A DNA stretch of 64,000 nt from G965247265 sp965247265 (GTDB taxonomy: Bacteria > Pseudomonadota > Gammaproteobacteria > UBA4575): contig OZ252002.1 of assembly GCA_965247265.1 (NCBI GenBank), positions 2,232,001 through 2,296,000 of the forward strand, in the 5' to 3' direction. Shown piece by piece: positions 1 through 8,422 of the stretch (its first letter is position 1; each line of letters begins with the position of its first letter). The notes under the pieces were generated by a model. It did no database searches, was not told the origin of the DNA, and saw only the letters and a list, made by a program, of their open reading frames with translations. The translations under genes were made by a program, and so were the position numbers.

Positions 1-946
1 CTTTTAAATCCATACCTTCATATAGACTTGCAACTTCATCCGCATAGCCATTAAATGGCAAAGTTTCACGCTTTAAAAATTCGCCTATTCTTCGTTCACG
101 CTTCTGACTCCAGCGAAAATGACGTACAGCTGGATTAACATTTGAATAAAAACCGTACTCTCTGGGTGCTGCAATATTCCAGCTTGTGTCTGGCAGTTCT
201 TCTGTAAATTGAATGTTTACAATTGATTTAATACTTTTAAAACCATACTTCCACGGCACAATTAACCGCAGTGGTGCACCATTTTGATTTGGTAGTTCTT
301 TACCATATAAACCCACTGCAAAAATTGAAAGCGGATGCATTGCCTCATCAATTCGTATCCCCTCACGATAAGGCCAGTCTAAAACAGATCGTTTTTGCCC
401 TGGTAAATTCTCCGGGTCGTATATGGTAAAAAACTGCACGTACTTAGCATTTGAAGTAGGCTTAAATCGCTTTAGGATAGGACCTAATTCTACGCCCACC
501 CATGGAATCACCATGGACCATGCCTCGACACAACGCAAACGATAAATTCGCTCTTCAAGCATTGCTGGTGAAATAAAATCTTCAAGATCATATTCACCTG
601 GCTTCTCACACTCTCCTTCTACTTTAATGCTCCACGGCTTCACTTTTAGATGATGCGCGTTTTGCATTGGATCACTTTTCCCTGTTCCCAATTCGTAAAA
701 ATTATTGTAGCTAGTAACTGCCCCAATAGGTGTCAACTCATCATTTGTAGAAAAGTCACTTTTTATCGCACGTTCAAAGTCAAGTTTTGCAGAAGCAATA
801 GAAGGTACTAACGGCAACGATGGCGCTAGCGCCAAAGCAGAAAACGCTGCGGAAAACTTAATAAATTTTCTTTTATTTTTGTATATCCACTCATCTGTCG
901 TTTCTGACTCATGAATGTCAGATTTCCTATTAACTTTAATTAGCAT
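1..946 (-). CDS. msrP: Protein-methionine-sulfoxide reductase catalytic subunit MsrP (C-terminus cut by window edge)
   Basis: Periplasmic molybdopterin enzyme that repairs oxidised methionines in envelope proteins, normally fed by the haem membrane protein MsrQ. The 315 visible codons read without interruption from ATG at 946. The Mo-ligand cysteine lies in the family motif RLRCVEAWSMVIPW, and the visible end (ASLYEGMDLK) matches the family's last residues, so only a few codons are missing. The N-terminus has a Tat-like signal with NKRKFIKFSA followed by a hydrophobic stretch. The usual twin arginine is KR here, which is a rarer variant. msrQ is not in the window; it could lie to the left. 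The family assignment is firm, and export by Tat is inferred. Confidence 0.93.
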   Translation of the reverse strand, partial: MLIKVNRKSDIHESETTDEWIYKNKRKFIKFSAAFSALALAPSLPLVPSIASAKLDFERAIKSDFSTNDELTPIGAVTSYNNFYELGTGKSDPMQNAHHLKVKPWSIKVEGECEKPGEYDLEDFISPAMLEERIYRLRCVEAWSMVIPWVGVELGPILKRFKPTSNAKYVQFFTIYDPENLPGQKRSVLDWPYREGIRIDEAMHPLSIFAVGLYGKELPNQNGAPLRLIVPWKYGFKSIKSIVNIQFTEELPDTSWNIAAPREYGFYSNVNPAVRHFRWSQKRERRIGEFLKRETLPFNGYADEVASLYEGMDLK

Positions 947-1534
947 ACTTAAATCCTACTATTAATATTAACTCTAGGGCGTGCTTTAATACAGTAAATT
1001 AACAAAAACGTCTACACTGATAATATTCGTGTGGGATTCATTTTGATTGTTAGCAAATATTACCCCACTTGTTTGATATTATTCATAAGACCCTATAATT
1101 ACTTATAGTCATACAAAACTGACATATTTAATTTTGATTACGTAACAAGCTTATCCGTTAAAAAATTAACTATTAGCCATATGTAATGATTCGACAACTG
1201 AGTAACGTCATTTGCTCGCATTTGAAATCTGTGCTAACACTTTGATATCTCGTGAATATTCGCATAAGAGTATAGTATGTTTCTATTGTGAAATAAGGCA
1301 AGCATAGAAAATCTATGTTTAAACTATAAAAACAAATTTTAAGATATCGAGATATCTCAAACCTACAATACAGGCTCGAGATATGAAAACAGATTTAAAA
1401 GCGTGAACACCAATAATTACAGCAAGCATAGAAGACGTAGCATAACTCTAGAATGCTTATGAACGCTTTAATTATTGCAATATTGAGTCAGCAATTAAGC
1501 TCGTCGCTTGCTCGAGTTTATTAAAATAATAAGA
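947..1534. other. 588-bp AT-rich gap between msrP and dodecin
   Basis: No credible ORF or RNA gene seen. It contains a short perfect palindrome GAGATATCTC (1349-1358) and an imperfect inverted repeat with arms TAAAAGCGT (about 1396-1404) and ACGCTTTAA (1463-1471). The msrP promoter must lie at its left end. Confidence 0.5.
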
Positions 1535-1741
1535 TTATTTTAGAATAAACGTGACTTTGAGTGAGACACGATACTCTTTAATACTTCCGTCATTTGCAAC
1601 GATCACCTCTTGGTCTTGTACCCATGCACTTTTTACATTTTCAAGCGTTTTATGTGCCATACTAACTCCAGTTTTAATTGCATGCTCAAACCCTTTTGAA
1701 GAGGACGCTTTAATTTCAGTAATTCTTGCTACAGACATCAA
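1535..1741 (-). CDS. Dodecin family flavin-binding protein
   Basis: Small (68 aa) dodecamer-forming protein that stores or buffers flavins in the cytoplasm. The sequence has the whole dodecin pattern: a first strand MSVARITEIKASSSKGFEHAI, a helix with AHKTLENVKSAWV containing the tryptophan that stacks on the flavin ring, and C-terminal strands EYRVSLKVTFIL. Length equals that of the family. Two adjacent ATG codons are possible starts, with GGGG a few bases upstream. It stands alone between two gaps. The family is clear, and the physiological role here is inferred. Confidence 0.9.
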   Translation of the reverse strand: MMSVARITEIKASSSKGFEHAIKTGVSMAHKTLENVKSAWVQDQEVIVANDGSIKEYRVSLKVTFILK

Positions 1742-2145
1742 TTTTCCCCAACTTTATCAGTTATTATCAGACTCTCCAGTTTTATGAAAAACATCTCTCA
1801 GCTATTACTACTTTTGCCTTTTCAAAATTTTACAGATTCAATACTTTGCACTTTATCAACTAAGTTTAATGTTTAGTTAATCCAACAAACTTCATATAGC
1901 CTAACATCAAAAGTATGTGTAGTTAAAAATAGAAATAGTAAAACAGAGATCAATATGCCTCATTGGTGAATCACCATGAATAATTCTAGTATTGTAAATA
2001 TAGCTTATCAATGCTTCAGTACTATATATACTAATGCACGCTATACGCGTATCTAGTTTGTATTCCTACAATATTGAAAATACTAATGATTATTTTGTGA
2101 CTACTCATATCACCAATTTTGCGAAGAAGGTGGTCGTTGCATAAT
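1742..2145. other. 404-bp gap between dodecin and tRNA-Arg
   Basis: AT-rich; no gene, repeat copy or clear terminator recognised. It presumably holds the dodecin promoter and the end of the tRNA-Arg transcript. Confidence 0.4.
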
Positions 2146-2222
2146 TGGCGCGCCCGGAGAGATTCGAACTCCCGACCCCGTGGTTCGTAGCCACGTACTC
2201 TATCCAACTGAGCTACGGGCGC
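2146..2222 (-). tRNA. tRNA-Arg (anticodon ACG)
   Basis: Complete cloverleaf on the minus strand: acceptor GCGCCCG pairs with CGGGCGC. The anticodon loop is CTACGAA, giving ACG (read as ICG). The T arm carries GTTCGAATC-type sequence, and the CCA end is encoded. 77 nt including CCA. The divergent partner is tRNA-Ser about 85 bp away. Confidence 0.96.
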
Positions 2223-2307
2223 GTGTTTGAGAAGCGGCGATTATATCCAATTAAGACAAATCCAATTACATAAATTAATAGGTATTCGATATACTCTCGT
2301 CCTATTC

Positions 2308-2400
<93 letters not shown>

Positions 2401-2538
2401 AAATAACATATAAGTTACTGTTATATATAACATTATATTTAGTAAATTCATTCTATATACATCTCTATATACATTGCACGCCTAAATTTTACTTATTCAT
2501 AAAGCGTGACAATTAATTACATTTAATCTTTTGTCGCT

Positions 2539-2567
2539 ATGTCCGCTTTGGGTCGAAAGCGGTCATT
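2539..2567 (+). repeat. Palindromic repeat, copy 1
   Basis: ATGTCCGC / GCGGTCAT arms around a GGGTCG centre. It ends 8 bp from the stop codon of the EamA-like gene. Confidence 0.85.
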
Positions 2568-2575
2568 TACCGACA

Positions 2576-3016
2576 TCACGCGTTTGCAACAAAAATGGCT
2601 CCAATTACAATTAAAATGCTACCTGATAACACTTTTATTGTATGTAAATCTTTCCATTCACTAAATATAACTAAGGCAAGTAAAACAGCTACCAACGTAT
2701 TCATATTATATAGAGGGACTAATTGAGAAATTGGAACATCAAAATGTAATAATGAATACGCTACAAGTCCACTAGCAATACCCCAAGTCAATCCAAAAAT
2801 TCCTGCATATGAGCTAGCCTTAAAAGAAAAAGGCACACTACTATCAAAAAAATAAAACCCTAACCCAGCAGCCATAACACCAACACCAACTGCTATTAGG
2901 TACGTTGAAATACTAATGCCTATACTTGTACTGAGTTTTTGAAATATAGCGGACCCGCCATAAATGACTGCAGGTAAAAACCCACCAATTAATAATGCAA
3001 CTGACTTAGAGGGCAT
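2576..3016 (-). CDS. Single-domain EamA/DMT-superfamily membrane protein
   Basis: 146-aa inner-membrane protein with about five hydrophobic segments: roughly residues 5-25, 35-57, 68-90, 100-120 and 126-145. It resembles one EamA half (drug/metabolite transporter superfamily), including the conserved PLYNMNTLVAVLLALVIFSEW stretch before the last helix. Half-length members probably act as dimers. A strong ribosome site, AGGAGG, sits 7-12 bases upstream of ATG at 3016. The substrate is unknown. It is bracketed by palindrome copies on both sides. Confidence 0.75.
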   Translation of the reverse strand: MPSKSVALLIGGFLPAVIYGGSAIFQKLSTSIGISISTYLIAVGVGVMAAGLGFYFFDSSVPFSFKASSYAGIFGLTWGIASGLVAYSLLHFDVPISQLVPLYNMNTLVAVLLALVIFSEWKDLHTIKVLSGSILIVIGAIFVANA

Positions 3017-3044
3017 AAGGAAAACCTCCTATATTTAAAATGTT

Positions 3045-3074
3045 AATGTCCGCTTTCGGCCAATAGCGGTCATT
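3045..3074 (+). repeat. Palindromic repeat, copy 2
   Basis: AATGTCCGCTTTCGGCCAAT... type, with centre CGGCCA. It lies between the EamA-like gene's start and the end of marC. Confidence 0.85.
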
Positions 3075-3157
3075 CGATTATTAATTTTAACTTACGAAAC
3101 CTATTTACTGTATTTAGCAATGTAAATAACCGGGCATGAAATTTTAATAAATAACTT

Positions 3158-3808
3158 TTAAACACCAATTAATAGCCCGCTTTCTTTAATACCATCAAAT
3201 ATAAACTGAACAGCCAGCGCAGATAAAAGAACACCAAGAATCCTACTAACAACATTTTGCCCCGTTATCCCAAGGAATTTTTGTATTTGAGTAGCTATTA
3301 AAAGCATAATTAAAGTAAAAATTAAGATAGCGAGTAATGCACACATAACGGTAAGCTGTAGTATTAGATCACTATTTGTGTTCGTCATTAATAAAATGGC
3401 CGCTCCTATAGCGCCTGGCCCTGCAATGAGTGGGGTAGCTAATGGAAACACCGCAATATCCTGCTTTGTTGTGGCTTCAACTTCTTCTTCACGAATTGTC
3501 GATGCACCCCCTGAGGACCTTGCGAATACCATTTCAATCCCAATTAGTAAAAGTAAAATGCCTCCAGCTGTTTTAAATGCTGGTAAGGATATACCTAAAT
3601 ATGTAAGGAAAAATTCACCAAAAAAAGCAAAAGTAAATAATATTACTGATGCAATAATAACTCCTCTTACGGCAATTTTTATTCTAAGTTTAATAGGTAT
3701 ATCAGAGGAGAGTGCTGCAAAGACAGCAGCAACATCAATGGGACCAATCGTTGCAAAAAATGTCGCAAGTGCAATGATTGCTGTATCAAAGATGGCTTGT
3801 GTATCCAA
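3158..3808 (-). CDS. MarC family integral membrane protein
   Basis: 216-aa protein of the MarC/UPF0056 family: six hydrophobic helices, the N-terminal signature FFATIGPIDVAAVFAAL, and the second-half signature PLATPLIAGPGAIGAAILL. The family is widespread; the old link to multiple antibiotic resistance is not supported experimentally, and the function is unknown. The frame begins at a TTG (3808) with no good ribosome site, directly after an in-frame stop, so the start is the weak part of this call. Same strand as the EamA-like gene but separated by a palindrome copy. Confidence 0.85.
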   Translation of the reverse strand: MDTQAIFDTAIIALATFFATIGPIDVAAVFAALSSDIPIKLRIKIAVRGVIIASVILFTFAFFGEFFLTYLGISLPAFKTAGGILLLLIGIEMVFARSSGGASTIREEEVEATTKQDIAVFPLATPLIAGPGAIGAAILLMTNTNSDLILQLTVMCALLAILIFTLIMLLIATQIQKFLGITGQNVVSRILGVLLSALAVQFIFDGIKESGLLIGV

Positions 3809-4097
3809 TGTTTATATTCTTATTTTTCTCGCCAGATAATATTTACACCACGTTATTAAGCGTTAGAGCATAATAATGCAAAACTCTAATTGCTTATAAC
3901 AAATTTTTAAAATAGTAATTTAATTTATAAATACACATAATTTATTGCATTTATTATATCTATTTAGCTAATGAAGATTCCGTATAAGACACATTATTAT
4001 TTCTTATATATATCTTTTTTATAACTTCATATCCATAAATAACAAAGTCTCTAATTTATGTAATTAAACAAATAAGAGTGGCTATTGTCTACTCTGT

Positions 4098-4454
4098 ATG
4101 AGAAAGATTGTTTTAATAATAAGTTTATTTTCACTATGCACTCTTTTAGAAGGGCGTGATTATTATCAAGAATTAGATTACTGCACATGGATGGGCAATG
4201 CCACAAATATAGTCGCAAAAAATCGTGATTTAGGTATAGATGAATTTAGTCTGATCGGAAAATATTTAGAGCAAGGCAACGATTATAAGGAACAGGTTGT
4301 CATAATATCCTTAATAGACCAAGTATTTAGCACTCAAAAAGATACGGATGCTGATGCGATTACACTCGAGACAAAATCTGAATGTCTGGGATCATTTTTT
4401 GAAAGTGAGCTTAATAATATAACTTCAGTAGAACGTAGTTATAGCTATACATGA
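4098..4454 (+). CDS. Small exported protein of unknown function
   Basis: 118 aa with a signal-peptide-like N-terminus (MRKIVLIISLFSLCTLLEG). The mature part is acidic and helical-looking, with two cysteines (about residues 29 and 96) that could form a disulfide in the periplasm. No family is recognised. It is flanked by long AT-rich gaps and stands alone on the plus strand. The signal peptide and steady codon structure make a real gene likely, but expression is not shown. Confidence 0.55.
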   Translation: MRKIVLIISLFSLCTLLEGRDYYQELDYCTWMGNATNIVAKNRDLGIDEFSLIGKYLEQGNDYKEQVVIISLIDQVFSTQKDTDADAITLETKSECLGSFFESELNNITSVERSYSYT

Positions 4455-4596
4455 TAATGTCAATTTTACATTAGGTAAATGCTGATTATCTAACTTTGTT
4501 TCACCAGTAAATTAAAATTTTACTGGCCTTAAAATGAATTTCTCTATAACTGAAGTTGAATTTTTTTAAATAAATTTATTGAAAGGAGGATTCACA

Positions 4597-5037
4597 ATGA
4601 AAATTAAAGATATCATGAAGCAACCTATCTATTACTGTGGCCCGAATACAAATCTTCAGGTCATTGGAAAAATGATGTGCGAACATGACTGTAGTGCAAT
4701 CCTTGTCGTGGACGATGATAAACAAGCAATTGGCATAGTTACAGATCGTGACATTGTCATGGTAGCGTCCTCAACACGTTTGCGCCTGTGGGATATTCTA
4801 TGCAGTGCAGTCATTAACGATCAAGAAGTATATACGTGTGATCTTGATGATGAGCTCATAACGGCGCTTAAGAAGATGGAACAGCGTAAGATACGTCGTA
4901 TGCCGGTGGTTAATAATAGTGGGCAGGCAAAAGGAATTATAACGATTGATGACCTTGTGCATTTAGCTCAGGAACGTGATGCTCCATTATTTCATCAAAC
5001 AATCGACACACTTAAGGCTGTTAGCAAACATCATTAA
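4597..5037 (+). CDS. CBS-domain-pair protein
   Basis: 146-aa cytoplasmic protein made only of two CBS domains: about residues 1-60, starting KIKDIMKQPIYYC and ending GIVTDRDIVM, and 70-130, ending RRMPVVNNSGQAKGIITIDDL. Such stand-alone pairs bind adenine nucleotides and act as energy or redox sensors. Start chosen at ATG 4597 because AAAGGAGGA lies six bases before it. An upstream TTG at 4579 is in frame but lies ahead of that ribosome site. The partner is unknown. Proteins like this often appear in stress or anaerobic regulons. Confidence 0.9.
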   Translation: MKIKDIMKQPIYYCGPNTNLQVIGKMMCEHDCSAILVVDDDKQAIGIVTDRDIVMVASSTRLRLWDILCSAVINDQEVYTCDLDDELITALKKMEQRKIRRMPVVNNSGQAKGIITIDDLVHLAQERDAPLFHQTIDTLKAVSKHH

Positions 5038-5151
5038 ATTAAAACAAGAATAGTCTTAATATTTTAATGAAAAATCATTAGCTGCTATTGGTGATGAAAT
5101 AGCGATGCTTTGCCTACAACGACTGCCACATGTGTTAAAGACTTTTAGTCG

Positions 5152-5181
5152 AGTGCCTGCTTTCGGCTGAAAAGTGGTCAC
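5152..5181 (+). repeat. Palindromic repeat, degenerate copy
   Basis: GTGCCTGCTTTCGGCTGAAA followed by AGTGGTCAC. It matches the family centre and right arm, with several changes in the left arm. Confidence 0.55.
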
Positions 5182-5239
5182 TGGGAAGACTACGAATATA
5201 CGGTAGAACCACCTAGTGTTCTTTTACTTTCCAAATAAA

Positions 5240-5272
5240 GGAAGCCCGCTAACTCCTCCGAAGCGGGCTTCC
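5240..5272. other. Strong stem-loop, possible terminator or RNA element
   Basis: Perfect 11-bp GC-rich stem (GGAAGCCCGCT / AGCGGGCTTCC) with an 11-nt loop. No clean U-tract follows on the plus strand. On the minus strand the stem is followed by CTTTATTTGG, so it could weakly terminate the minus-strand gene at 5571-5918. The minus-strand loop reads TCGGAGGAGTT, with two GGA triplets. Confidence 0.6.
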
Positions 5273-5538
5273 CATGTAGGCTTATGCCATGCGCGGTGTT
5301 CCGACAAATTGACAAGTGCAGTATAAAATTCATTTCTGAATGTTACGATTTATACTCAATCACGTCATGTCTTGCTATTTGGTTTGCGCCTACCGCTTCA
5401 AATAACAATTAAACCACCGCAGTAACTAAATTACGCTTAGAAATAATAGCGTGCCACCAGAACTATTCTATTATGTTTATTGATGAATTTGATGAATTAA
5501 AAAATGAGCTTCTTATACAGGACATTACACAATAAGCG

Positions 5539-5568
5539 AATGTCCGCTTTGGGTCGTAAGCGGTCATT
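5539..5568 (+). repeat. Palindromic repeat, copy 3
   Basis: AATGTCCGC / GCGGTCATT arms with centre GGGTCG. It lies two bases from the stop codon of the next minus-strand gene. Confidence 0.9.
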
Positions 5569-5570
5569 CA

Positions 5571-5918
5571 TTAATACCCAATCAACTTAGAGATAGTACC
5601 TAGAAAATCAACCTCTCCAGTTTTTAAATAGTCCACCCAAGTTAGAATACTAACAAGAGATATTATGAATAATATCGCAAATAGGTAGAGGGATACCGAT
5701 TTCGCAAGAAACAAATTCATACAGTATAGAGTCATTAAAAAAGCTATACACCCTCCAACAGCAAATGCTACGGCCCAATAAAACTGTGTTATTCCTATAG
5801 CATTTTGGTTAGTAAAGTCATCGACTCGATATAACCATATAAAATATATTGCGATGGCTATCGCTATAAAATGAAGCAAAGGAATTAACCAGTAACCATT
5901 TAAATTAGATTTGTTCAT
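5571..5918 (-). CDS. Small four-helix membrane protein, unknown
   Basis: 115 aa with four predicted membrane segments (about residues 10-30, 45-65, 68-90 and 92-112) and a short charged N-terminus. No family recognised. Its stop codon directly abuts a palindrome copy. Upstream, 69 bp away, is another small membrane ORF and then a nuclease gene on the same strand, so the three may be co-transcribed. Confidence 0.6.
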   Translation of the reverse strand: MNKSNLNGYWLIPLLHFIAIAIAIYFIWLYRVDDFTNQNAIGITQFYWAVAFAVGGCIAFLMTLYCMNLFLAKSVSLYLFAILFIISLVSILTWVDYLKTGEVDFLGTISKLIGY

Positions 5919-5987
5919 GATTTTATAAATACGTTGAGCATCTATTTTAGCTCATAAGTAGTTATTCAAAACTAAGAAGAACTTTCA

Positions 5988-6182
5988 TTAGTTATCTTTT
6001 TCTAAAAACCCCTTAACAACCCAAAAGAAAATTAACAAGAATGTTACGGGGATAACCCCCATAACGAGTATTGGGATTAGTGAGTTTTTAAACATCATAA
6101 CAACAGTCAACAACCATATAGACGATACAATGCCTATCAATATGCCAAGTCTTTTTATTCCATTGTTAGTGCCTGTAGTCAT
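5988..6182 (-). CDS. Small two-helix membrane protein, unknown
   Basis: 64 aa with two hydrophobic helices (about residues 11-30 and 35-57) and a charged C-terminus (KGFLEKDN). It starts 13 bp after the stop of the nuclease gene, suggesting translation from the same message. The ribosome site is weak. No family recognised. Confidence 0.5.
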   Translation of the reverse strand: MTTGTNNGIKRLGILIGIVSSIWLLTVVMMFKNSLIPILVMGVIPVTFLLIFFWVVKGFLEKDN

Positions 6183-6195
6183 AAATATTTAGCAT

Positions 6196-6693
6196 TTATT
6201 TCTGCTTTCTCCACTCCCACGGCTTCATTCTATTACTCTCTGGCAACTTCCAAATTCCTGCCTGATTCTCTCGCGCTTCTTCTTCAAATTCATATAAACG
6301 TTCACTCGTTGCATACTTAGGATACACATACGCATACCCGCCACGCACTAATGCACCATTCACCCATAAGTCTCCAATGTACACTTGCCCCACAACACGT
6401 TGATAACGATCAATGCTGACTACAAAGACTTCCACTTCTTTGCCGGCAACATAATTAGCTAAAGCTTCTCTGGATTTTTTCCAATAAGGTTGCTCGCGTT
6501 CGGGTGCATCAATCTCGGCGAGTCGAATACGAATCTGTGTGTCATCAATGAGAATATTAATGCTGCCCCCATCAGTGACTTTTACGACTTTACCTTTATA
6601 GGGTTTTTTCGCGCTTTGTACATCACTACACGTAACATAGAAAAAGGCGATGGTGCTGATGAAGAATAAATAGAAGAGTGTCTTTTTGATCAC
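6196..6693 (-). CDS. Exported staphylococcal-nuclease-like (thermonuclease family) protein
   Basis: 165 aa: signal peptide (about residues 1-28) followed by an SNase fold. The catalytic set is present with the right spacing: Arg57, Asp62 and Glu65 in IRIRLAEIDAPERE, and Arg99 in DRYQRVVG. The first calcium loop, usually DGDT, reads DGGS (residues 41-44), so one calcium-binding aspartate is missing. Activity may be altered, although many family members tolerate variation there. The GTG start at 6693 has no clear ribosome site. Predicted role: periplasmic or secreted nucleic-acid degradation. Confidence 0.85.
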   Translation of the reverse strand: MIKKTLFYLFFISTIAFFYVTCSDVQSAKKPYKGKVVKVTDGGSINILIDDTQIRIRLAEIDAPEREQPYWKKSREALANYVAGKEVEVFVVSIDRYQRVVGQVYIGDLWVNGALVRGGYAYVYPKYATSERLYEFEEEARENQAGIWKLPESNRMKPWEWRKQK

Positions 6694-6719
6694 AATGGCT
6701 TAATAATACCATCTAACTG

Positions 6720-6749
6720 AATGTCCTCTTACGGCCATAAGCAGTCATT
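6720..6749 (+). repeat. Palindromic repeat, copy 4
   Basis: AATGTCCTCTTACGGCCATA then AGCAGTCATT. Arms are slightly degraded. It lies 26 bp upstream of the nuclease start. Confidence 0.75.
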
Positions 6750-6842
6750 CCGTTCCGAAGATCAAAAATAAGTAACCGCTTTCGTTTAAAATGTTAGATA
6801 AGGTGGTTAATATTAACTTTCCATTACTGACGATATAAAACA

Positions 6843-7859
6843 TCACCATTTATACCCAGCTGTAATTAGTGTTGTTCGATCATCTTTATCTGCATCATCT
6901 GCAGGTGCATTATCACGATCGAAGTTATATTGCAATGTGGCTTGCAAGTTTTCATATAGTGGAATGCGCAAACCCGTTCTCGATAAGAAAATATAGTGCG
7001 AACCATCTTCTAAACTTTGTGTATAGCGATGCCTGTGGAATGCTTGCAACTCCCAATCCTTAAATAAGTAATGATCAAATTGTAATCTCCAAAGAACAAC
7101 TGGATAATCTCGATCACTACTTTCATCAAAATTTTCCCATAGGTAACCCGGCGAACCTTCTATTGAAAGATTTGTGCGATTATTTTCTAGAATTTGATAT
7201 CCGACACCCGCATTTATCGTTGTACGTAAATCTAAATCCGCGAATTTATTATGCTCGAGTAAAAATCCTGCTGTGCTGTAAAATTTTTCAGTTATAAAAT
7301 GATCATAATCACTTAAATATTTTGCTTCTTGTTTAGTTGTTCTACCATCACTTTCTTCAATATCGCCTTCAAATGCCATTGTGATACGATCTTGTGGCCA
7401 ACGTAATTCTGTTTGTGCGTCGAGATGGTAATCATCCTCATCAGTATTGCCACGATCAATTTCAACTCCAAGATTAATTTGCCCCGAAGATATAAAGTTG
7501 GGTTCAACAGGGGGATTAATTTCAATTATTTGTTGAACTGTCAATGTTTCTGCGCCACCATTTTTATCATCGACACGCTGTTCAGAATCCTCATTTAAAA
7601 AGAGTGTGCCATTTATATTTCTTTCATCACTAAGAATAATGTGTACTGGTTTATCTGTTATAATATACTTAATTTCTCTCGATAAAATCTCAATCTCGTC
7701 AGCGTAATCTGTCTTCAGTGTTAACACTTCAGCTGTCTTGTTGATAATGTTACCACTAAGACGATCGCCGTTATTCAAAGTAACTTCATCGGAAAATGCA
7801 TTTGGTGAAAGAATAATAATTAAAGTAAAAACGATACTTCTACAATGAAAGACTCGCAT
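6843..7859 (-). CDS. DUF481 family outer-membrane beta-barrel (YdiY-like)
   Basis: 338 aa with a signal peptide (residues 1-23, ending NAFS), a small N-terminal beta domain (about 24-115, with the repeated NGDRLSG / NINGTLF pattern seen in this group) and a DUF481 barrel (about 125-338) rich in alternating aromatic strands, ending in ...LITAGYKW as outer-membrane barrels do. The E. coli relative YdiY is salt/acid-associated; the function is unknown. GGAG precedes ATG 7859 at good spacing. It sits alone between two palindrome-bearing gaps. Confidence 0.88.
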   Translation of the reverse strand: MRVFHCRSIVFTLIIILSPNAFSDEVTLNNGDRLSGNIINKTAEVLTLKTDYADEIEILSREIKYIITDKPVHIILSDERNINGTLFLNEDSEQRVDDKNGGAETLTVQQIIEINPPVEPNFISSGQINLGVEIDRGNTDEDDYHLDAQTELRWPQDRITMAFEGDIEESDGRTTKQEAKYLSDYDHFITEKFYSTAGFLLEHNKFADLDLRTTINAGVGYQILENNRTNLSIEGSPGYLWENFDESSDRDYPVVLWRLQFDHYLFKDWELQAFHRHRYTQSLEDGSHYIFLSRTGLRIPLYENLQATLQYNFDRDNAPADDADKDDRTTLITAGYKW

Positions 7860-7967
7860 TACTACGCTCCATTATTTGTCAATTTATAGTTGAAGAAAAT
7901 CTAAAGATATCCGTAATTCAATATTAATAACTTTTGACTGGTTTAAGATATAAAAAAGAATATTTAG

Positions 7968-7997
7968 AATGTCCGCTTTGGGCCAATAGCGATCATT
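7968..7997 (+). repeat. Palindromic repeat, copy 5
   Basis: AATGTCCGCTTTGGGCCAAT then AGCGATCATT. It lies between the DUF481 gene start and the end of the hypothetical gene at 8093. Confidence 0.85.
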
Positions 7998-8092
7998 CAC
8001 TTGATTGAAATTAAAAGGACTTTCTAGTATCAGCCTTACATAGAAGTTACTTCTAATCTAAAAAATGGAAACTAATTGTACAATGTAATTAT

Positions 8093-8398
8093 TTATTCGT
8101 CGTATAAATTAGTATCCGTATCCATTCCTATTCCACCATGATACTTAGGAAATGCAGCAACAATGTTGGTTATGTGTTTAGTAGGCATCGATTCGTAAAC
8201 ATTTTCTGCCTCATCCATATCTAATACTTCCATAATTTCATCAGCATCATCCTGTAAAAAGTAATTTGAGTTTAATGCGCGAAACAAGAATTTATTATTA
8301 CCCTTGTCATATGCAAGTAATGTAGACGTATCAGTACGATATTTTTCGGTGTCTATGGCTTGCTGTAACATTTTATGGCTAGGAGTACCATCTTTCAT
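8093..8398 (-). CDS. Hypothetical protein downstream of a flavin reductase
   Basis: 101 aa from ATG 8398. GGAG at 8408-8411 gives proper spacing for that start, while an in-frame ATG at 8413 lies upstream of the ribosome site. Acidic, soluble, ending FPKYHGGIGMDTDTNLYDE. No family recognised. Begins about 25 bp after the flavin reductase stop, so the two are very likely co-transcribed. Confidence 0.6.
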   Translation of the reverse strand: MKDGTPSHKMLQQAIDTEKYRTDTSTLLAYDKGNNKFLFRALNSNYFLQDDADEIMEVLDMDEAENVYESMPTKHITNIVAAFPKYHGGIGMDTDTNLYDE

Positions 8399-8422
8399 TG
8401 TAGTTATCTCCATTTGTATTTT

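Larger units (their letters stand above)
5038..5538. other. 500-bp gap downstream of the CBS gene
   Basis: No convincing ORF. It holds a degenerate palindrome copy (5152-5181) and a strong 11-bp hairpin (5240-5272), listed separately. The rest shows nothing recognisable. Confidence 0.4.
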
